DNA of 64,000 nt from Bacteroides helcogenes P 36-108 (GTDB lineage: Bacteria > Bacteroidota > Bacteroidia > Bacteroidales > Bacteroidaceae), in assembly GCF_000186225.1 (NCBI RefSeq), contig NC_014933.1:496001-560000 (forward strand). The letters run 5' to 3'. Position numbers and translations under genes: made by a program. The notes beneath the pieces are model-generated. The model did no database searches, had not been told where the DNA came from, and was given only the letters and a program-made list of their open reading frames with translations. Below, in pieces: positions 44,739-53,578 of this stretch. Position 1 is the stretch's first letter. Each line of letters opens with the position of its first letter.

Positions 44739-44957
44739 ATGAAACAAAACATGCAAAACGGTAGAGAAGCCTATATAGCCCCGTCTATCGAAGTAATCAA
44801 AATTGAAAATGAGGGAGCGGTAATGGTGGCCAGCGGTTCAACCGAAAATTACACATCTACCCCTCTAAGCAGCACCGGCCGAAACCACAGCTACAACTCC
44901 GCATCCGGCAGTGACTTGGAAGACATGATCAACGACATTTTAACCGTAGAAAACTAA
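44739..44957 (+). CDS. Small YIAP-motif protein, function unknown
   Basis: 72 residues from MKQNMQNGREAYIAPSIEVIKIENEGAVMVASGS. The pattern YxxPxIEVxxIExE followed by a small-residue S/G/A stretch recurs, from memory, in many short uncharacterised proteins of Bacteroides and Prevotella, often before surface-protein genes. No signal peptide, no membrane segment; the C-terminal part is Ser/Thr/Asn-rich and ends in an acidic DLEDMINDILTVEN. A TTG two codons upstream is less likely. It starts 27 nt after the T-run of the leader terminator and its stop is 12 nt before the fimbrillin-like gene, so the two are cotranscribed. Could be a peptide precursor or an assembly factor; no function is claimed. 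Confidence 0.75.
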   Translation: MKQNMQNGREAYIAPSIEVIKIENEGAVMVASGSTENYTSTPLSSTGRNHSYNSASGSDLEDMINDILTVEN

Positions 44958-44969
44958 GGAGGAAGAATT

Positions 44970-47900
44970 ATGTTGAAACTACAAAGTTCTTTGAAAGCCA
45001 CTTGCATGGCAGTGGCTGCCTTGACCGCACTGAGTTGCAGCCAAGAAGATTTAACCGGAAAAGCCCCAATCGGCAACACCACCATCAATGCTTCTTTCGA
45101 GACTCCGGGAGCCGGAACACGTACCTCGGTGAAAGATAACGGTGATGTAGTATGGAACACGAATGACACCTTCGGACTGTTCTACACAACTACTGCAAAT
45201 ACTACACCGGCGGTGGCACAATTCACCACCACCTCTGCCGACGGCTCAAGCACCACAGCATCGTTCACGGGAACTCTGGACGATGGTGTCACTACCTCTT
45301 ACGCCGTATATCCTTATCAGGCAGGCATGCAGCTAAGCGGCGCTACCGTAACCACCACCCTGCCCAAAGAGTTTGCTTATACAGAGGCCAGCAACGGGCC
45401 GATGTATGCCGATGCCTCCACATACAGCAATGGCATCAGCTTCAAGCATCTGGCCGGACTGCTGAAACTGCAAATCAGCAGCGCTATCGGAAGTACAGCC
45501 AAGAAGTTCGTCATCACGGCAGACAAGGCTATTGCAGGCACTGCCACGGCAAACTTGAGTACCACTGACACGGAACCTGTTTTGGCAGTAGCTGATGATA
45601 CAAATAACAGCAAGACCATCACTGTCACACTCAGCTTCACGGCAGACAGGAATCCCACTACATTCTTTATCCCTATCCCCGTAGGTACATACGCCACACT
45701 TTCCGCAAAACTGTTAGGTGAGAGCGATAAGGAACTTTACACTCCGAAAGAATGGAAGGACGTCACCGTTACCCGGGCAGGTATGCTCACCGCAGCCTTC
45801 GGCTACATAAAAATTGATGCCGGTATTGCAACAGGTAAAGGCATCAGTGATGCCATATCAAGCGCGCTACCTACTGAGGCTCCGGCAACTCCCATCACCA
45901 ACGAGATAGCAGTACCCGCAAAGATTGACGCAACAGCCTCTGACGCTACTGCGCTACAAGTTCCGGCTGTACAGAATTCTAACGTAACGTTGTCTTTAGA
46001 AGAAATTCCCACAACAACAGCGACTAAGCCTTTGGTATTGCAGGAAAGCGGCACTGCAACAACAACTCCTACTGCTGCCGTCAACACCGTAACCGTAGCC
46101 ATCCCCAAAGTAACAGAAGCAAGTACGGCTCCCAGCATCACCATCACCATGCCTAAGACAACCGTAGAACTGGATGCAAACGGAACGGAAGGTACTACCT
46201 ATAATACCATCATTGCCAAGACAGCCACCAATACGCTGGTAGTAAAGGCAGGCGTTACCGTTGAGAAGCTGATCATTGCAGGCGGCAATGTGGTGATATA
46301 CGGAACAGTGAAGGAACTGATACGTGACACCAACAATAATGCAACAGTAGAAGTGGCATCTTTCGATGCAGCAGATATTGAAAAGGTAGATACGCCCGCC
46401 AACTTCAAGTTCACCGCCACTTGGGACGGCACTTCAAAAACCGCCAAGCGTGAAAGTATCTATACCGCCGCACAATTGGCTGCTTACCAGTCCACGGACA
46501 TTCCCGTCAGTACCACCGGCATAGGCTTGTCCGCCACCATCACCACTTCACCCACGCTCTACGCCGACATCGACCTTAACAACCGGCCCTGGGTAGGCAT
46601 GGTTTTGGATAAAAACCAGACTTTCAATGGAGGCGATCATACCATCTCCAACATTCTGGTAACGGAACATATATTGAGCGAAACAAGCAAATACACCCCC
46701 GAAGCTTGTGTAGGATTGTTTGCAGCCAGCAAATTAGGTTCTATCATCAAAGGCGTTAAGATAAACGGTTTCAAGGCCGAAGGCGCAGGCGCCAATGCCA
46801 AATGGAGCGGCGCTTTGGTGGGACTCTCACAAGGAGCTGCCTTCACAGACTGCCATGTGGAGAATGTAACGATTGAAAGCGAATCGGACAATTCTTATCG
46901 CATAGGCGGCTTGATCGGTTTCTTAAGAAATGAAAGTGCTGTCCCTACACTGACCAATTGCAGCGCCAAAAACGTCAAAATCAAAGCCGGCTTCTGCCTG
47001 GCAGGTTTGGTAGGCTCCATCCAAAAGAAGGGCGCAAGCTTCGTCAACTGTAAAACAGAAGGCATCACCCTGGCCGTCAATGCGAAATCGGCCGCGCTGA
47101 ACGGGGCGTTTTCCGACACAACTTTCGTTGCTCCTTACAGATATTGGGCAGGCTATATGTCGAAGTTCATCGGAGAAGTGAACATTGGCTCTAACACCAT
47201 CACCATCGACAGCCAGTGCAGCGTAGCAGGCGGAAACTTCACCAAGACAGAAGAAGCGTCATTCGGGTACAGCGATATGGCAAAATACAGCTATTCCAAG
47301 ACTGCCGATGCAGCCACTAAAGCCGCTGCCATAAGCAATGCACCACACTACTCACTGACAAGCGGCAACATCTTCCTGCCCGCCTGTGTGGACGGAGGTA
47401 AAGTCACAGTAGCCGGAAGCACATTAACAGACGGCAAAGACTACAACCTCTTTACCACCATACAGTCGGCCGGCTGGGATGGAACAAGCAAAAAACAGCC
47501 GAGCAAGATAGACAATGTATATCAGATAAAGACTGCCGCTGAACTGGCCTATTTCCAATCGAAAGCAGCTCCGACAGAGACAACAGCAGGCAATCTTCCG
47601 GCTACCTTAGATGCCAAAGCCGTGCTTTGCAACGACATCAACCTTGCCAATAAGCCTTGGCTGGGCATGGTGCTCAAAGACCAAACCTTCGACGGACAAG
47701 GACATACCATCAAGAACCTGAACATGAGTCAGTACATCTTGGACCAACAGCAGACCACATTCTCCCCGCAGGCCTGCATCGGACTGTTTGCCGCAGTATA
47801 TGGAGCTTCCACCGTCAAAGGCATCACGCTGGAGAACGTATCCATCAAGCCGGTAGGTTCACCCAAATGGGTAGGCTCACTTGTGGGCTACTCAAAAGGC

Positions 47901-48479
47901 AATACAACCTACACCGACTGTATCGTCAAGAATGCCGATATATCGGCACAGGGGAAAACTTCCATCCGCGTCGGAGGATTGATTGGCTACATCGAGAAAT
48001 CCGCCGCCGATGGCGACCCAAGCAAAGTAACCTTGACAGGATGCGAAGTGAACAAAGCTTCCATTTCCGCCTCTTACAGCTATGGCGGTTTGGTGGGTTC
48101 CATGTACGACAGCGCCACGTTCACCAATTGCAAAACATCAGGCATCACTCTGGCCCTGAACAAAGATGCAACAGCATACCGCGGCTATGTATCCAAGTTC
48201 ATCGGTGACATTGCGAACATAGCCGTGGACTACAAGCGTGAAATCCTGATAAACAGTTGTACAACCGACGACTTGACCGATGCAGAAAAGACGGCACTGG
48301 ATTTCGGCAAAGTCATCAGCCAGCAAAAATCCAGCTATCTCAGCGGAACCTACGTCGGGGGATGCAAATGGTGCGGCTTGGTAGAACCGGTTGCCGGAGT
48401 TGTAGCCAGCACAAACTTCACCATCAAGGTGGATGGAAATACTTTGAAAAACGGCGTTGACTTCAACGTCTGCAAGTAA
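44970..48479 (+). CDS. Fimbrillin-like surface lipoprotein with two GLUG-type repeat regions
   Basis: 1169 residues. Lipoprotein signal (AVAALTALSCSQEDLTG, lipobox ALSC). Residues ~30-280 follow the fimbrillin/Mfa-like pattern (TRTSVKDNGDVVWNTNDTFGLFY; later TFFIPIPVGTYATLSAKL). Residues ~490-780 and ~830-1130 are a duplicated module: WDGTSK, an ADIDLNNRPWVGMVL / NDINLANKPWLGMVL strand, TFNGGDHTISN / TFDGQGHTIKN, CVGLFA, and GLUG-like strands GLIGFLRN, GLVGS. GLUG repeats form beta-helical adhesin-like rods. Threonine- and alanine-rich linker between. A rare strong Shine-Dalgarno (AAGGAGGAAG) stands 5 nt before the ATG. Likely a surface adhesin or stalk protein; strong terminator follows. Confidence 0.82.
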   Translation: MLKLQSSLKATCMAVAALTALSCSQEDLTGKAPIGNTTINASFETPGAGTRTSVKDNGDVVWNTNDTFGLFYTTTANTTPAVAQFTTTSADGSSTTASFTGTLDDGVTTSYAVYPYQAGMQLSGATVTTTLPKEFAYTEASNGPMYADASTYSNGISFKHLAGLLKLQISSAIGSTAKKFVITADKAIAGTATANLSTTDTEPVLAVADDTNNSKTITVTLSFTADRNPTTFFIPIPVGTYATLSAKLLGESDKELYTPKEWKDVTVTRAGMLTAAFGYIKIDAGIATGKGISDAISSALPTEAPATPITNEIAVPAKIDATASDATALQVPAVQNSNVTLSLEEIPTTTATKPLVLQESGTATTTPTAAVNTVTVAIPKVTEASTAPSITITMPKTTVELDANGTEGTTYNTIIAKTATNTLVVKAGVTVEKLIIAGGNVVIYGTVKELIRDTNNNATVEVASFDAADIEKVDTPANFKFTATWDGTSKTAKRESIYTAAQLAAYQSTDIPVSTTGIGLSATITTSPTLYADIDLNNRPWVGMVLDKNQTFNGGDHTISNILVTEHILSETSKYTPEACVGLFAASKLGSIIKGVKINGFKAEGAGANAKWSGALVGLSQGAAFTDCHVENVTIESESDNSYRIGGLIGFLRNESAVPTLTNCSAKNVKIKAGFCLAGLVGSIQKKGASFVNCKTEGITLAVNAKSAALNGAFSDTTFVAPYRYWAGYMSKFIGEVNIGSNTITIDSQCSVAGGNFTKTEEASFGYSDMAKYSYSKTADAATKAAAISNAPHYSLTSGNIFLPACVDGGKVTVAGSTLTDGKDYNLFTTIQSAGWDGTSKKQPSKIDNVYQIKTAAELAYFQSKAAPTETTAGNLPATLDAKAVLCNDINLANKPWLGMVLKDQTFDGQGHTIKNLNMSQYILDQQQTTFSPQACIGLFAAVYGASTVKGITLENVSIKPVGSPKWVGSLVGYSKGNTTYTDCIVKNADISAQGKTSIRVGGLIGYIEKSAADGDPSKVTLTGCEVNKASISASYSYGGLVGSMYDSATFTNCKTSGITLALNKDATAYRGYVSKFIGDIANIAVDYKREILINSCTTDDLTDAEKTALDFGKVISQQKSSYLSGTYVGGCKWCGLVEPVAGVVASTNFTIKVDGNTLKNGVDFNVCK

Positions 48480-48530
48480 GTGACGGCAATCCGCTTATTG
48501 CCATCCTTTTCATAATCTATTTAAATCAGG

Positions 48531-48566
48531 AAACCGTCTCAAGATGCATCTTGAGACGGTTTTTTC
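48531..48566 (+). terminator. Terminator of the fimbrillin-like operon
   Basis: Perfect palindrome with ~15-bp arms (AACCGTCTCAAGATG and its complement) and almost no loop, followed by a T-run (48560-48565 and beyond). Very strong hairpin. Confidence 0.9.
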
Positions 48567-48602
48567 TTTTCATCATGCTGAAGATTGCTTCAATGCAACC
48601 GA

Positions 48603-48679
48603 CAAAAACAGCGAATACACAAGCATTATCGGATTTCTTTGCAGGTTTTCCCGATAAAATTTGTATTTTTGCCTGCAAC
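48603..48679. repeat. 77-bp direct repeat, left copy, with promoter
   Basis: Identical to 49808-49884, exactly 1205 bp away. Contains the pair TTATCGG / CCGATAA and the interlocking pair TTGCAGG / CCTGCAA, and a promoter: TTTG (48638-48641), 22-bp spacer, TATTTTTG (48664-48671). The repeat bounds the rhuM gene on its upstream side. Confidence 0.95.
48638..48671 (+). promoter_or_regulatory. Promoter of rhuM-like gene
   Basis: TTTG at 48638-48641 and TAnnTTTG box TATTTTTG at 48664-48671, spacer 22 bp. Start codon follows 27 nt after the box. Same sequence serves parC through the second repeat copy. Confidence 0.5.
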
Positions 48680-48697
48680 AGAAAAAGGAAGACAACT

Positions 48698-49726
48698 ATG
48701 AGTGAGGAACAACCCAAAGGCAACATTATTCTCTATCAAACCCAAGACGGGGAATCGAAGATAGAAGTAACACTCAGCCAAGACACCGTTTGGCTCACCG
48801 CCGACCAAATGGCAGAGTTGTTTCAGCGCAACAAGTCCACCATTTCACGCCATATCAAGAATGTGCTGGATAGTGGAGAATTGGATGCCAAAGTGGTAGT
48901 TGCATTTTTTGCAACAACCACTCAACACGGTGCGATAGAAGGAAAGAAACAAGTCCACCAAGTAGCTTACTACAACCTCGACATGATTATCAGCATCGGG
49001 TATCGCGTCAACTCCCATCGTGGCGTTCAGTTTCGTATTTGGGCGACCCAAGTATTGCGTGAATATTTGGTGAAAGGCTTTGCCCTAAACGATGAGTTGC
49101 TGAAGAACGCGGGCGGCGGCAATTATTTCGACGAACTGATGAGCCGTATTCGCGATATACGCTCCTCAGAGAAAGTGTTCTATCGCAAGATACTCGAAGT
49201 CTATGCCCTCAGCATCGACTACGACCCCCGCGCATCGTCCACCCAACTCTTCTTCAAGACTGTGCAAAACAAAATGCACTTCTCGGCACACGGACATACA
49301 GCCGCCGAAGTAATCTACGAGCGTGCCAATGCCGACAAAGACTTTATGGGACTAACCTCATGGACGGGAGCCATGCCCAAACGTGATGATGCCAAGATAG
49401 CCAAGAATTATCTGAACAATGATGAACTGGATACCTTGAACCGCATCGTGAGCCTTTATCTGGACTTTGCCGAACTGCAAGCCAAGCAACACAAGCCCAT
49501 GTATATGCGCGACTGGATTCAGAAACTCGATGACTTCCTGCATCTGTCCGGTCAGGAACTGCTGACCCATGCCGGCTATGTATCGGCAGAACTGGCCAAA
49601 GAGAAAGCCGAAGCAGAGTATGACAAGTTCAAGGAGCGTAGCCGCTTGGATCTCTCACCCGTAGAGATTCATTTCATTGAAAATTTCGAGAAAGAGCAGA
49701 AACGATTGAAGAACGGACATAGTTAA
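48698..49726 (+). CDS. RhuM-family virulence protein / Fic-toxin-associated type, cytoplasmic
   Basis: 342 residues from MSEEQPKGNIILYQTQDG; the frame is open upstream through the direct repeat, but that part only translates promoter DNA. RhuM family: EVTLSQDTVWLTADQMAELFQRNKSTISRHIKNVL (a helix-turn-helix-like start), VVAFFATTTQHG, YYNLDMIISIGYRVNSHRGVQFRIWATQVLREYLVKGF, then TAAEVIYERANADKDFMGLTSWTG. First found in Salmonella pathogenicity island 3; biochemical function unknown, linked to mobile islands and toxin-antitoxin-like loci. Inserted between fimbrillin and parC, bracketed by perfect 77-bp direct repeats, which points to horizontal gain. Confidence 0.88.
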   Translation: MSEEQPKGNIILYQTQDGESKIEVTLSQDTVWLTADQMAELFQRNKSTISRHIKNVLDSGELDAKVVVAFFATTTQHGAIEGKKQVHQVAYYNLDMIISIGYRVNSHRGVQFRIWATQVLREYLVKGFALNDELLKNAGGGNYFDELMSRIRDIRSSEKVFYRKILEVYALSIDYDPRASSTQLFFKTVQNKMHFSAHGHTAAEVIYERANADKDFMGLTSWTGAMPKRDDAKIAKNYLNNDELDTLNRIVSLYLDFAELQAKQHKPMYMRDWIQKLDDFLHLSGQELLTHAGYVSAELAKEKAEAEYDKFKERSRLDLSPVEIHFIENFEKEQKRLKNGHS

Positions 49727-49807
49727 TCGGAATTGTCTCTACCCCAATAAATATAAAGCATAAAGCAGAGAGACCGAGGCAAGACATCCTAAATTCACCG
49801 TGACTGG

Positions 49808-49884
49808 CAAAAACAGCGAATACACAAGCATTATCGGATTTCTTTGCAGGTTTTCCCGATAAAATTTGTATTTTTGCCTGCAAC
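49808..49884. repeat. 77-bp direct repeat, right copy, with parC promoter
   Basis: Perfect copy of 48603-48679. Lies just upstream of parC, and its promoter box TATTTTTG (49869-49876) is 53 nt before the parC start. Probably the ancestral copy; the left one would have come with the rhuM insertion. Confidence 0.95.
49843..49876 (+). promoter_or_regulatory. Promoter of the parC-like gene
   Basis: TTTG (49843-49846), spacer 22 bp, TATTTTTG (49869-49876), identical to the promoter before rhuM. Confidence 0.5.
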
Positions 49885-49928
49885 TGAAAAATCAGCAATA
49901 TCATAGAATAGACAATTCCCTGACAAAT

Positions 49929-52574
49929 ATGAGCGAAGATTTCAACGAAGAACATTCGGATTACAAACCTGCAGACATCAAAGACACCAACGTAAAGCAC
50001 CAGCTAAGCGGGATGTACCAGAACTGGTTTCTGGACTATGCCTCATACGTGATTCTGGAACGTGCCGTGCCCCACATCATGGACGGACTGAAGCCTGTGC
50101 AACGGCGCATCCTGCACTCCATGAGGCGCATGGAGGACGGACGCTACAACAAGGTAGCCAACATTGTAGGGCATACGATGCAGTTCCACCCGCACGGAGA
50201 CGCATCCATTGCCGATGCCCTGGTGCAGCTCGGACAGAAAGACTTGTTAGTGGACTGCCAGGGAAACTGGGGTAACATCCTGACAGGCGACAGTGCGGCG
50301 GCTTCCCGCTACATCGAGGCACGCCTCTCCAAATTTGCCCTTGACGTGGTGTTCAACCCCAAAACCACCGAATGGAAGCTTTCGTACGACGGACGAAACA
50401 AAGAGCCGGTGACACTCCCCGTCAAGTTTCCCCTGTTGCTGGCACAGGGAGTGGAAGGCATCGCCGTAGGGCTGTCCTCCAAAATACTGCCCCACAACTT
50501 CAACGAACTGTGTGATGCCTCCATCCGCTACCTGCACAAAGAAGGCTTCAAACTCTATCCCGATTTCCAGACAGGCGGCAGCATCGATGTATCCAAGTAC
50601 AACGACGGCGAACGCGGAGGCACGGTACGTGTACGCTCCAAGATAGAAAAGATAGACAACAAGACGCTTGCCATCAAAGAAATACCCTATGGGAAAACCG
50701 TTGCCAGCGTATGCGATTCCATTGTAAAAGCCAGCGAAAAAGGGAAGATAAAGATAAGAAAGGTGGAAGACCTCACCTCCGGCAGCGTGGAGATACTTGT
50801 ACACCTGGCGGCAGGCGTCTCGTCCGACAAAACGATAGACGCGCTTTATGCCTTTACCGACTGCGAAGTAAGCATCTCACCCAACTGCTGCGTGATAGAC
50901 GACCAAAAGCCGCATTTCCTCACCGTGAGCGACGTTTTGCGAAAATCCGTGGACAACACATTGGACCTGCTTAGGCTGGAACTGGAAATCCGCCGCAACG
51001 AGATACGCGAAAGCTTGCACTTTGCTTCATTGGAGAAGATTTTCATCGAAGAACGCATCTACAAGGACAAGGAATTCGAGCAGGCGAAAAGCATGGATGC
51101 AGCCTGCGAACATATCGACCGGCGCCTGACACCCTATTACCCCACCTTCATCCGCGAAGTGACCAAGGAAGACATCCTCCGGCTGATGGAAATCAAGATG
51201 GCGCGCATCCTCAAGTTCAATTCCGACAAGGCGGAAGAACTCATAGCCCGCATGAAGTCCGACATCGAGGAGATAGACCGCCATCTGGCGAATATCGTGG
51301 AATACACCGTTGACTGGTATCGCATGCTGAAGGACAAGTACGGTAAAGGCTTCCCGCGACGCACAGAGTTGCGCAGCTTCGACACCATCGAGGCCACCAA
51401 AGTCATCGAGGCAAACGAAAAGCTATACATCAACCGTGAAGAAGGCTTCATTGGAACCGGACTGAAAAAAGACGAGTTCATCGGAAACTGCTCGCCGATA
51501 GACGACGTGATCATCTTTTTCCGTGACGGGAAGTATATCATCACCCCGGTTTCCGAAAAGAAATTTGTGGGAAAGAACATACTCTATGCCAATATATTCA
51601 AGAAGAACGACAAACGCACCATCTACAACGTGTGCTACCGCGACGGCAAGGAGGGAACCAGCTACATCAAGCGCTTTGCCGTGACCAGCGTGGTGCGCGA
51701 CCGCGAATACGACGTCACACAGGGAACGCCCGACTCACGCATCACCTATTTCACCGCCAATCCCAACGGCGAGGCCGAAGTCATCAAGGTGACCCTGAAA
51801 CCCAACCCGCGCATACGCCGCATCATCTTTGAAGAAGACTTCAGCGCCATCAACATCAAGGGACGCCAGGCAATGGGCAACATACTTACCCGCAACCCGG
51901 TACACAAAATAGCCCTGAAGCAACGGGGCGGATCTACCCTGGGCGGACGCAAGGTGTGGTTTGACCGCGACGTGCTGCGCCTCAACTACGACGAGCGCGG
52001 AGAATACCTCGGCGAATTCCAGAGTGACGAAACCATTCTGGTGGTACTGAACAGCGGTGAATTCTATACCACCAACTTCGACCTTAACAATCACTACGAA
52101 GACAGCATCCGCGTACTGGAAAAATATGACCCGAACAAGGTATGGACTGCCGTCCTCTATGATGCCGACCAGCAGAACTATCCGTATATCAAGCGTTTCT
52201 GCTTCGAGGCAACCTCGCGCAAGCAGAACTATCTGGGCGACAACAAGGATACCGGTCTCATCCTGCTGACCGACGAATGCTATCCCCGCCTGGAAGTGGT
52301 TTTCGGCGGACACGACAACTTCCGCGAACCGATGATCGTGGAAGCCGACGAGTTTATCTCCGTGAAAGGCTTCAAAGCTAAGGGCAAACGCCTGACAACC
52401 TTTGCCATCGAAACAATCAACGAACTGGAGCCTACCCGCCAACCGGATATACAGCAGGCTGCGGAAATACAGGAAGAAGAAGAGCCGGAAGAACCGGAAA
52501 TACTGGACCCTGACCACGGAAAAAGCGAAGGAGACATTCTGGATGAAATGACCGGACAGATGAAACTGTTTTAA
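49929..52574 (+). CDS. parC: DNA topoisomerase IV/gyrase subunit A (ParC type)
   Basis: 881 residues from MSEDFNEEHSDYKP; 21 upstream codons overlap promoter sequence. Breaks and rejoins DNA with ParE. Signatures: DYASYVILERAVPHIMDGLKPVQRRIL, GHTMQFHPHGDASIADALV, and the catalytic Tyr in AASRYIEARLSKFA. The C-terminal part has beta-propeller-like blades (GRQAMGNILTRNPVH, GGRKVWFDRDVLRLNYDERGEYLGEF) and ends in an acidic tail (EEEEPEEPEILDPD). No canonical gyrase box (QRRGGKG) is present, which fits ParC better than GyrA. First gene of a run with the DUF3316-like and S41 genes. Confidence 0.9.
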   Translation: MSEDFNEEHSDYKPADIKDTNVKHQLSGMYQNWFLDYASYVILERAVPHIMDGLKPVQRRILHSMRRMEDGRYNKVANIVGHTMQFHPHGDASIADALVQLGQKDLLVDCQGNWGNILTGDSAAASRYIEARLSKFALDVVFNPKTTEWKLSYDGRNKEPVTLPVKFPLLLAQGVEGIAVGLSSKILPHNFNELCDASIRYLHKEGFKLYPDFQTGGSIDVSKYNDGERGGTVRVRSKIEKIDNKTLAIKEIPYGKTVASVCDSIVKASEKGKIKIRKVEDLTSGSVEILVHLAAGVSSDKTIDALYAFTDCEVSISPNCCVIDDQKPHFLTVSDVLRKSVDNTLDLLRLELEIRRNEIRESLHFASLEKIFIEERIYKDKEFEQAKSMDAACEHIDRRLTPYYPTFIREVTKEDILRLMEIKMARILKFNSDKAEELIARMKSDIEEIDRHLANIVEYTVDWYRMLKDKYGKGFPRRTELRSFDTIEATKVIEANEKLYINREEGFIGTGLKKDEFIGNCSPIDDVIIFFRDGKYIITPVSEKKFVGKNILYANIFKKNDKRTIYNVCYRDGKEGTSYIKRFAVTSVVRDREYDVTQGTPDSRITYFTANPNGEAEVIKVTLKPNPRIRRIIFEEDFSAINIKGRQAMGNILTRNPVHKIALKQRGGSTLGGRKVWFDRDVLRLNYDERGEYLGEFQSDETILVVLNSGEFYTTNFDLNNHYEDSIRVLEKYDPNKVWTAVLYDADQQNYPYIKRFCFEATSRKQNYLGDNKDTGLILLTDECYPRLEVVFGGHDNFREPMIVEADEFISVKGFKAKGKRLTTFAIETINELEPTRQPDIQQAAEIQEEEEPEEPEILDPDHGKSEGDILDEMTGQMKLF

Positions 52575-52621
52575 AGCCATGCCGTATCAGGATCATACTT
52601 TATAATATATAAGAAGGAGGA

Positions 52622-53509
52622 ATGAAGATTTACAGGATTTGTATCATAACCGGATGTTTGATGTTATTGCCGGGCAGAACGCTGTTAGCACAGACAGCGG
52701 AAAGCCAGGAACCGCAAGAGCTGGATGCAGAAAGCCGGACTTTGAAGGAACTCCGGACAGACTCCGCCGCCGGAAACCGCTTCATCACCCGCGCCACCCT
52801 ATATGGAGCAGGTTTCACCAATGTATTCGACACCTATCTGTCACCACAGGAATATAAAGGCGTTGACTTCCGTGTCTCCCGCGAAAGCACACGGATGACA
52901 CGGCTGATGGACGGCAACCTGTCACAACAGACTTTCTTCCAGGCAGACTTAGGATATACGCACAACCGGGCAGACAACAACAACACCTTTTCCGTACTGA
53001 CAAACTGGAACTACGGACTGCACTACAATTTCCACGTTACAAGCAACTTCAAGCTGCTTGCCGGCGGAGTGGCAGACTTCAACGGCGGATTTGTCTATAA
53101 CCTGCGCAACGGCAACAACCCTGCCCAGGCGCGCGCCTACATCAACCTCGACGCTTCGGGCATGGCCATCTGGAATCTGCGCGTCAAAAACCGCCCGCTG
53201 ACCCTGCGCTACCAATTGAACTTACCGTTGGCAGGCGTCATGTTCATGCCCAACTACGGACAGTCCTACTACGAGATATTCTCTTTGGGACATTGGGACG
53301 GAGTCATCAACTTCACCTCATTGCACAACCAGCCTTCACTGAGGCAAATGCTGACCGCGGATTTTCCCGTGGGGCAGGTCAAGATGCGCCTTGCTTATAT
53401 ATGGGACGCGCAACAGTCCAAAGTGAACGGAATAAAGACACATACCTACTCGCATGCGTTCATGGTGGGATTCGTAAAAGAGCTCTACCTGATAAAGCCC
53501 CGTCACTGA
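52622..53509 (+). CDS. DUF3316-like putative outer-membrane barrel protein
   Basis: 295 residues with a signal peptide (MLLPGRTLLAQ). After a short Glu-rich linker the sequence alternates aromatic/hydrophilic residues in barrel fashion: FITRATLYGAGFTNVFDTYLSPQEY, ADLGYTHNRADNNNTFSVLTNWNYGLHYNFHV, LAGGVADFNGGFVYNLRN and LRYQLNLPLAGVMFMPNYGQSYYEIF, ending HAFMVGFVKELYLI. I recognise this as the Bacteroidetes-specific DUF3316, but the name is from memory. Strong Shine-Dalgarno (AGAAGGAGG) two nt before the ATG. 47 nt after parC; function unknown. Confidence 0.72.
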   Translation: MKIYRICIITGCLMLLPGRTLLAQTAESQEPQELDAESRTLKELRTDSAAGNRFITRATLYGAGFTNVFDTYLSPQEYKGVDFRVSRESTRMTRLMDGNLSQQTFFQADLGYTHNRADNNNTFSVLTNWNYGLHYNFHVTSNFKLLAGGVADFNGGFVYNLRNGNNPAQARAYINLDASGMAIWNLRVKNRPLTLRYQLNLPLAGVMFMPNYGQSYYEIFSLGHWDGVINFTSLHNQPSLRQMLTADFPVGQVKMRLAYIWDAQQSKVNGIKTHTYSHAFMVGFVKELYLIKPRH

Positions 53510-53578
53510 CGCATCCCGATGCCGAGGAAAAGAATAAGGGCATACCGAATATTATAAACTTGTTTTGTTCATTTACTT

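Noticed and set aside
48603..49884. Insertion sequence carrying rhuM
   Set aside because: The bounding repeats are direct, not inverted, and no transposase is encoded between them.
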